Below, piece after piece: positions 7,969-11,633 of a stretch of 11,633 nucleotides of DNA. The position numbers were made by a program, and so were the translations under genes. A model generated the notes under the pieces. The model was given only the letters and a program-made list of their open reading frames with translations, searched no databases and was not told the DNA's origin. Positions within the stretch are counted from its first letter, which is position 1. Every line of letters begins with the position of its first letter. The DNA is from Altererythrobacter sp. (lineage in GTDB: Bacteria > Pseudomonadota > Alphaproteobacteria > Sphingomonadales > Sphingomonadaceae), in NCBI GenBank assembly GCA_023299945.1, contig JALZVZ010000005.1, positions 1 through 11,633 of the forward strand, read 5' to 3'.

Positions 7969-8086
7969 AAAAATCAGGGATGGTGAATTCTTGGTTCCCT
8001 TGAGCGCCCGCACGCGCTTCAATGCACGCCGCGGTTCACGCCCAAGGGCGCGTAAGTCGTAGTAGCAAGGAGCTGAGCTTTTTCAT
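7969..8086 (-). promoter_or_regulatory. Candidate leucine transcription attenuator upstream of leuA
   Basis: On the minus strand, after the leucine codons, CCCTTG (8048-8043) can pair with CAAGGG (8002-7997), and GCGCCC (8051-8046) with GGGCGC (8009-8004). The same downstream segment, AGGGA (8000-7996), can instead pair with TCCCT (7980-7976), which is followed by GA and five T (7973-7969). If a ribosome stalls at the leucine codons, the first pairing is free to form and would block the second. If it runs to the leader stop (8036), it would cover CCCTTG and let the terminator-like stem form. The terminator stem is short (5 bp, about 15-base loop), so termination strength is uncertain. Confidence 0.55.
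8036..8086 (-). CDS. Leucine-rich leader peptide of leuA
   Basis: A 16-residue ORF, MKKLSSLLLRLTRPWA, ending in TGA about 90 bases before the leuA start. Five of the 16 codons are leucine (CTC, TTG, CTA, CTA, CTT), four of them within five consecutive codons (LLLRL), and two are the usually rare CTA. This is the classic signature of an amino-acid attenuator leader: its product has no function of its own, but the speed of its translation reports charged tRNA-Leu supply. The segment upstream has only a weak AGG ribosome site, and the promoter could not be placed. Confidence 0.65.
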   Translation of the reverse strand: MKKLSSLLLRLTRPWA

Positions 8087-8154
8087 GATCTACACTTTGC
8101 CTATTTGCCGCGTGGTTGCAAGCCATTGTGCGCAAACCTGCGGGCATTACGCGA

Positions 8155-8598
8155 TTATCCGCAGGTCGCACTCCTGATCACGCCCATCGCATCGACCTTC
8201 ACATTAAGGCGCGAGGAAGAGGGCACGGGACTAACATCGGAGCCTGCATCAATAAAGCGCACATCATTGTTAGGCGCAACCGCGGTCAACACTGCCTCGC
8301 GAGTGAAGTTATCGGCTTGCCGGCCAAAAAAAGGTGCGACCTTGGGCGATCCACAAACAGGCGTGAGACTGTCTGAGGCGGAAGTCTCCTGCTGCGAAGA
8401 CGCTTCGTTTCCAGTTATCTGATCGGCAATTGCAACGGGTGTGACCGGAGCCTGCGTTGGTGCAGCGGTTTGATTTTCTCCGCTTCCAATCCTTGCCGCA
8501 AATTCATCTACCTCTTGGCTTGCGGGTGAGGGGCCGCGGCCGCAGGCTGCCAATAGAAGGCACAGGCCTAGAACACTAAAGATAGATTTTTCGATCAT
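8155..8598 (-). CDS. Small lipoprotein with I78-type peptidase-inhibitor domain
   Basis: A 147-residue exported lipoprotein. A signal peptide ends in the lipobox LAAC-G, with Cys19 the likely lipidated residue. A proline-, glutamine- and threonine-rich linker (about 21-78) follows. The C-terminal domain (about 81-147) starts with VCGSPKVAPFFGRQAD and ends with SSSRLNVKVDAMGVIRSATCG, matching the I78 inhibitor family pattern (a first cysteine, F-x-G-x-x-A, and R-L-N-x-x-x-D-x-x-G-x-I-x-x-x-x-C-G). Cys82 and Cys146 would form the usual single disulfide. Members of the family inhibit serine peptidases; the target here is unknown. The start has AGGGA 7 bases upstream. It precedes leuA on the same strand with 68 bases before the leader ORF, so read-through is possible. 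Confidence 0.8.
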   Translation of the reverse strand: MIEKSIFSVLGLCLLLAACGRGPSPASQEVDEFAARIGSGENQTAAPTQAPVTPVAIADQITGNEASSQQETSASDSLTPVCGSPKVAPFFGRQADNFTREAVLTAVAPNNDVRFIDAGSDVSPVPSSSRLNVKVDAMGVIRSATCG

Positions 8599-8619
8599 CT
8601 CGCTTTCCCTAGGTTCAGT

Positions 8620-8647
8620 ATCGGCCTTTTGATTGCGTTAGGCCGAT
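8620..8647. repeat. Inverted repeat in the divergent control region
   Basis: ATCGGCC (8620-8626) and GGCCGAT (8641-8647) form a perfect 7-bp dyad with a 14-base centre. It lies 22 bases upstream of the lipoprotein start, on the far side from the YHS gene, so it is in position to act as an operator or as a 5'-leader hairpin for the lipoprotein gene. No known regulator site is recognised. Confidence 0.4.
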
Positions 8648-8687
8648 AATGCCGATTTCCGGCGCTAACGCCAACGTTCCTTGGGCT

Positions 8688-8693
8688 TATAAT
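8688..8693 (+). promoter_or_regulatory. Candidate -10 box for the YHS-domain gene
   Basis: A perfect TATAAT lies about 130 bases before the YHS start codon. No good -35 hexamer is found at the usual distance, so this is tentative. If used, the 5' leader would be roughly 125 bases and would include an eight-T run (8730-8737) and the palindrome AAATGCGCATTT (8753-8764) flanked by GTGAAA and TTTCAC. Confidence 0.3.
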
Positions 8694-8824
8694 GTCACGG
8701 ATAATGCGAGCCAAGCTTTGAGAGAAAAGTTTTTTTTGAACTTGGTGAAACCAAATGCGCATTTTCACGAACTAACAAATAACCAAATCAAATTTAGCAC
8801 GAGATTCCTTGGGGATTAGAGAAC

Positions 8825-9295
8825 ATGAAATTCAAGATTATCGCTTTGGCAGTTGCAGCAGTCGTTGCTCCAGTCGCTCTTACAGTTAACGTAAATGCGG
8901 CGCCGGTATATGTTGACGATAGCGGAAATAATGTCGCTGTCAGCGGCTATGACGCTGTCAGCTATTTCGAAGGTGACGGCGTCCCCACCAAAGGAACTGC
9001 ACGTTATAAAGTGAATTATGACGGTGCGATTTGGCACTTTTCCACCCAGGCCAATGCCGATAAATTTAAAGCTGATCCAACCGCCTTTTCGCCGCAATAT
9101 GGCGGTCATTGTGCATTCGCGATGAGCCGTGGGTATTTGGTACCTGCAGACCCTCTCGCTTATCGGGTGATTGGCAAGAAGCTGTATCTGAACCTCAATA
9201 AGAGCGTTCAGGCAACGTGGCTGAAAGACACTGCTGGATTTATTTCGAAAGCAGATGTCGAATGGGCAAAGGTTCAAATGGACCGCCGCAAATAA
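8825..9295 (+). CDS. Exported YHS-domain protein
   Basis: A 156-residue protein with a signal peptide (MKFKIIALAVAAVVAPVAL, likely cut near VNA-A at 25) and a YHS domain filling the rest. The domain shows AVSGYDAVSYF (38-48), the central GAIWHFSTQANADKF (67-81) and ADPTAFSPQYGGHCAFAMS (83-101), the latter with the conserved GG-x-C. The C-terminal half contains GKKLYLNLNKSVQATW (117-132). YHS domains are often found in or beside metal-handling proteins (copper, heme and others), though no metal has been shown for this one. The start is preceded by GGGG and AGAG. The next gene, 64 bases downstream on the same strand, encodes a cysteine-repeat protein, so the two are probably one unit. The specific function is unknown. 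Confidence 0.88.
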   Translation: MKFKIIALAVAAVVAPVALTVNVNAAPVYVDDSGNNVAVSGYDAVSYFEGDGVPTKGTARYKVNYDGAIWHFSTQANADKFKADPTAFSPQYGGHCAFAMSRGYLVPADPLAYRVIGKKLYLNLNKSVQATWLKDTAGFISKADVEWAKVQMDRRK

Positions 9296-9359
9296 AGATT
9301 TCTAAAATATTTTGAAATTTATAAATGAAACGTAAGTAGTTGTAAAAAGGGAATATAAT

Positions 9360-9683
9360 ATGTCTAATAGCAAAAATTTCGCACGTATGTTGATGGTTGC
9401 TGGTGGTCTTGCAGTGGCAAGCACTGGTTCAGTTGCCATGGCTCACAATCACGGCTGTGGTGCCGCTCACAGCTGCAGCGCTTGCGCAGCCAAAAAGGCT
9501 TGCAACCCATGTGCGGCTAACAAGTGTAACCCATGCGCAGCTAAGAAGTGCAACCCTTGTGCGGCAAATAAGTGCAACCCATGCGCAGCCAAGAAGTGCA
9601 ACCCTTGTGCGGCTAAGAAGTGCAACCCATGCGCAGCCAAAAAATGTAACCCATGTGCGGCTAATAAGTGCAGCCCACGCTAA
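9360..9683 (+). CDS. Exported cysteine-rich repeat protein (CNPC repeats), probably metal-binding
   Basis: A 107-residue protein. A signal peptide (about 1-28, ending SVAMA) is followed by HNHGCGAAHSCSACAAKKA, then seven CNPC units at an 8-residue spacing (K-C-N-P-C-A-A-K/N) from residue 48 to the end, closing with KCSPR. There are 18 cysteines and three histidines, with many lysines and almost no hydrophobic residues after the signal, so it should be an extended, ligand-rich periplasmic protein. Thiolate metal binding resembling metallothionein is the obvious guess; no test is possible here. A clear ribosome site, AGGGA, precedes the ATG at 9360. The 24-base DNA units are listed separately. 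A perfect stem follows the stop. No annotated family name is claimed. Confidence 0.8.
   Translation: MSNSKNFARMLMVAGGLAVASTGSVAMAHNHGCGAAHSCSACAAKKACNPCAANKCNPCAAKKCNPCAANKCNPCAAKKCNPCAAKKCNPCAAKKCNPCAANKCSPR
9501..9680 (+). repeat. 24-bp tandem repeat in the CNPC gene, alternating A/B types (48-bp super-repeat)
   Basis: Seven 24-base units begin at 9501, 9525, 9549, 9573, 9597, 9621 and 9645, each starting TGYAACCC; a partial eighth (9669-9680) ends the gene. Units strictly alternate between TGCGCAGC (units 2, 4, 6) and TGTGCGGC (units 1, 3, 5, 7) centres, so the DNA repeats as 48-base pairs. This points to recent expansion by slipped or unequal recombination of a two-unit block. Confidence 0.85.
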
Positions 9684-9706
9684 ACCCTACCTAAGATAGC
9701 TTGCTT

Positions 9707-9741
9707 GTGGCCGAGGTTTGTTTTGTGCAAACCTCGGCCAC
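9707..9741 (+). terminator. Perfect 14-bp stem after the CNPC gene (terminator-like)
   Basis: GTGGCCGAGGTTTG (9707-9720) and CAAACCTCGGCCAC (9728-9741) are exact complements with a 7-base loop (TTTTGTG). The stem lies 24 bases after the CNPC stop and 20 bases before the next start. The tail TTCTATT is only moderately T-rich, so it may be a weak terminator, or a stabilising or processing hairpin that lowers expression of the downstream gene relative to the upstream pair. Confidence 0.75.
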
Positions 9742-9761
9742 TTCTATTGGGGCGGTGATTT

Positions 9762-10403
9762 ATGACGAATAGCGAAATGGTAGAGCTGCTTATGAGCAGC
9801 ACAGAGGCAATGTTTGCAAAGGGCGTTCCTTTGATGAACCACGTTTTGCCCAAGGATGGGGCTGCTGAGATCTGGGAGCATTATCCCGATGGCGATATCG
9901 TCAATGGAGAGGCTGGGAGCCGTTTCTTTTACCACTCGCACCCGCCCGGCGAACGAATTGATGGCGAGCATGGCCATTTCCATCTCTTCTTTGCGAAAGA
10001 ATCGATGCCGAGCGAGGCCAATCCGTTGATACCTGCGCCAGATTTGGAGAAAGACGAAGAACCAAGGGTTGACGTCGTGCATATTGCTGCGCTGTCCATT
10101 TCGCTGGAGGGTCTGCCAATGCAATGGTTCACGACCAATCGCTGGGTTACCGATGAGTGGGTCTATCCCGCTGACGATATTATGGCGCAGATTGAACGCT
10201 TTGATCTTCGGGGCCAGCAAGGTGACCCGCTGATCAATCAATGGCTAACCGCAATGGTTGGACTGTCTCGAGGCAAAATTGGCCAATTGCTGGCAGAACG
10301 CGATGTGCAATTGCGTGCGAAAGATATGACAGGCGAAGACAACGCTGTCGAAATTATGAGCGCGGCTCCGATTAATTTCGAAGAATTGTTTGGATCGGAA
10401 TAA
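9762..10403 (+). CDS. Uncharacterised protein with histidine cluster, DUF6969-like
   Basis: A 213-residue protein without a signal peptide or membrane segment. The standout is residues 54-77, RFFYHSHPPGERIDGEHGHF and on, where His58, His60, His70, His72 and His74 are packed in two short runs, as in a cupin-like or other metal site. This pattern is what I associate with the DUF6969 family; that name is recalled, not checked. A second conserved-looking stretch is LPMQWFTTNRWVTDEWVY (about 118-135). The start ATG has GGCGG 7 bases upstream. It lies just after the perfect stem that ends the YHS/CNPC unit, so it may be read through at lower level. It converges on the DUF4329-like gene with 25 bases between stops. 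No function is known. Confidence 0.75.
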   Translation: MTNSEMVELLMSSTEAMFAKGVPLMNHVLPKDGAAEIWEHYPDGDIVNGEAGSRFFYHSHPPGERIDGEHGHFHLFFAKESMPSEANPLIPAPDLEKDEEPRVDVVHIAALSISLEGLPMQWFTTNRWVTDEWVYPADDIMAQIERFDLRGQQGDPLINQWLTAMVGLSRGKIGQLLAERDVQLRAKDMTGEDNAVEIMSAAPINFEELFGSE

Positions 10404-10428
10404 GTTTCACCAAACCAATGGGTTGATC

Positions 10429-11061
10429 CTATGGACGCGGCGGAGAACACTCTCCGCCATCGCCAGTCGTACGCGCCAATAGCTCTGCAACATTGTATTT
10501 CTCAACCGGTTGAAATGAGTAGCACGGTTTGTATTTGGGATCTTGCGCGATGCATTTAAGCCCGCAAACCTGTGTCGCAGTTTCATCTTGCCAATCGACA
10601 TGCCAGACACGTCCGCCTGGTGTAGCGACGAAGCCATCAATTTGGTCACCTATATCGGTTTTCAAGTCGAGCAAAGAGGGCGCTTCGCCATCATAATCAT
10701 CGTTGAAGCTGCCATGGGTATGGAAGGTTGCGATAGGGTGCTGCCCCATGGGTGAAGCCCATGAAAAAGAGCATTCGCTTTCAGAACCCTCATGGATTTC
10801 GGAAGCCGATAGTGCGCCGTCATCATCTTCAAATATCAACCCGCAAAACTCGCGATTTTCTTCGAAGCTTCGCGGCTGAATTTCGTCCAAAGTGTTCTTG
10901 GCAAAATCGGTCAGTTCAGCGTCCGAAGCGATCACTTCGCGCGCGGGCGCATCATAGAGCACTGCCTTACCAACGATAACCGCCCAAGCGATTGCGCAAA
11001 GCGCAAAGGCGAGGGCGGTGTAACGTTTATTGCCGTTTTTGGGACGTTCTTGGTTTCGCAT
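10429..11061 (-). CDS. Membrane-anchored DUF4329-like (JAMM-fold) protein
   Basis: A 210-residue protein with a short basic N-terminus, one membrane segment (about 14-31), and a periplasmic domain. That domain carries EFCGLIFED (71-79), ATFHTHGSFN (111-120) and SLLDLKTD (129-136), then GFVATPGGRVWHVD (143-156). The His114-x-His116 followed by Ser129-x-x-Asp132 resembles a JAMM/MPN metal site, and the whole matches the DUF4329 style seen in polymorphic-toxin and peptidase-like proteins. The spacing between HTH and SxxD (12 residues) is longer than in classical JAMM proteases. Six cysteines (73, 97, 166, 170, 180, 205) could form disulfides in the periplasm. It starts 20 bases after the ilvC stop with a weak ribosome site, so it is probably co-transcribed with ilvC. 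Catalytic activity is unproven. Confidence 0.75.
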   Translation of the reverse strand: MRNQERPKNGNKRYTALAFALCAIAWAVIVGKAVLYDAPAREVIASDAELTDFAKNTLDEIQPRSFEENREFCGLIFEDDDGALSASEIHEGSESECSFSWASPMGQHPIATFHTHGSFNDDYDGEAPSLLDLKTDIGDQIDGFVATPGGRVWHVDWQDETATQVCGLKCIAQDPKYKPCYSFQPVEKYNVAELLARTTGDGGECSPPRP

Positions 11062-11081
11062 AACGCCTAACAGCGACAGGA

Positions 11082-11633
<552 letters not shown>

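Noticed and set aside
8036..8053. The hairpin CGCGCCCTTGGGCGTG at the end of the leader ORF as a stand-alone terminator
   Set aside because: It has a tiny loop and no T-run after it; it is more likely one arm of the attenuator pairings.
9501..9680. Regular direct repeats that could be taken for a CRISPR array or non-coding satellite
   Set aside because: Units are contiguous 24-mers with no spacers, stay in frame throughout and encode a repeating CNPC peptide behind a signal peptide, so they are coding repeats.
9397..9699. Overlapping plus-strand ORF in another frame through the same repeat
   Set aside because: A repeat of 24 bases keeps every frame open; only the 9360 frame has a signal peptide, a good ribosome site and a sensible repeat.

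Overview
This looks like a chromosomal stretch of an alphaproteobacterium, most likely of the Sphingomonadales (Erythrobacteraceae-like). The assignment is an inference from the alphaproteobacterial style of RecJ and the long-form LeuA, from the TonB-receptor-like 'VVVTG' motif common in sphingomonad outer-membrane proteins, and from several small lineage-type genes. There is no sign of an insertion sequence, phage, CRISPR array, tRNA or rRNA gene. Most of the window is ordinary housekeeping DNA with a few unusual small features.

Layout, left to right. (1) The N-terminal end of recJ (minus strand, cut by the window edge), with a divergent flavodoxin-fold oxidoreductase gene. (2) An unrecognised 257-residue protein whose reading frame continues upstream of its TTG codon to an ATA with a well-placed Shine-Dalgarno sequence. 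It is followed by a possible 39-residue coupled ORF whose stop overlaps the stop of the convergent nitronate monooxygenase gene. (3) A minus-strand pair: nitronate monooxygenase and a COG3618-type amidohydrolase. (4) A divergent plus-strand gene for an exported von Willebrand factor A protein carrying a TonB-box-like motif just after its signal peptide. (5) leuA (2-isopropylmalate synthase) on the minus strand, preceded by a 16-residue leucine-rich leader ORF and competing RNA pairings that form a plausible leucine attenuator. (6) A small lipoprotein of the I78 peptidase-inhibitor type. (7) A plus-strand set: an exported YHS-domain protein, an exported protein built of Cys-Asn-Pro-Cys repeats (18 cysteines), a perfect 14-bp stem, and a protein with a dense histidine cluster. 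(8) A minus-strand pair: the C-terminal part of ilvC at the window edge and a membrane-anchored DUF4329/JAMM-like protein directly downstream.

How the genes may work together. leuA and ilvC are both branched-chain amino-acid genes about 3 kb apart, and leuA seems controlled by translation of its leucine-rich leader. The YHS, Cys-repeat and His-cluster genes are the best candidate for a little-described system. Two are exported and the third is immediately downstream, and all have metal-ligand-rich or metal-associated sequences, so a role in handling a thiophilic metal such as copper in the periplasm is a reasonable but untested inference.
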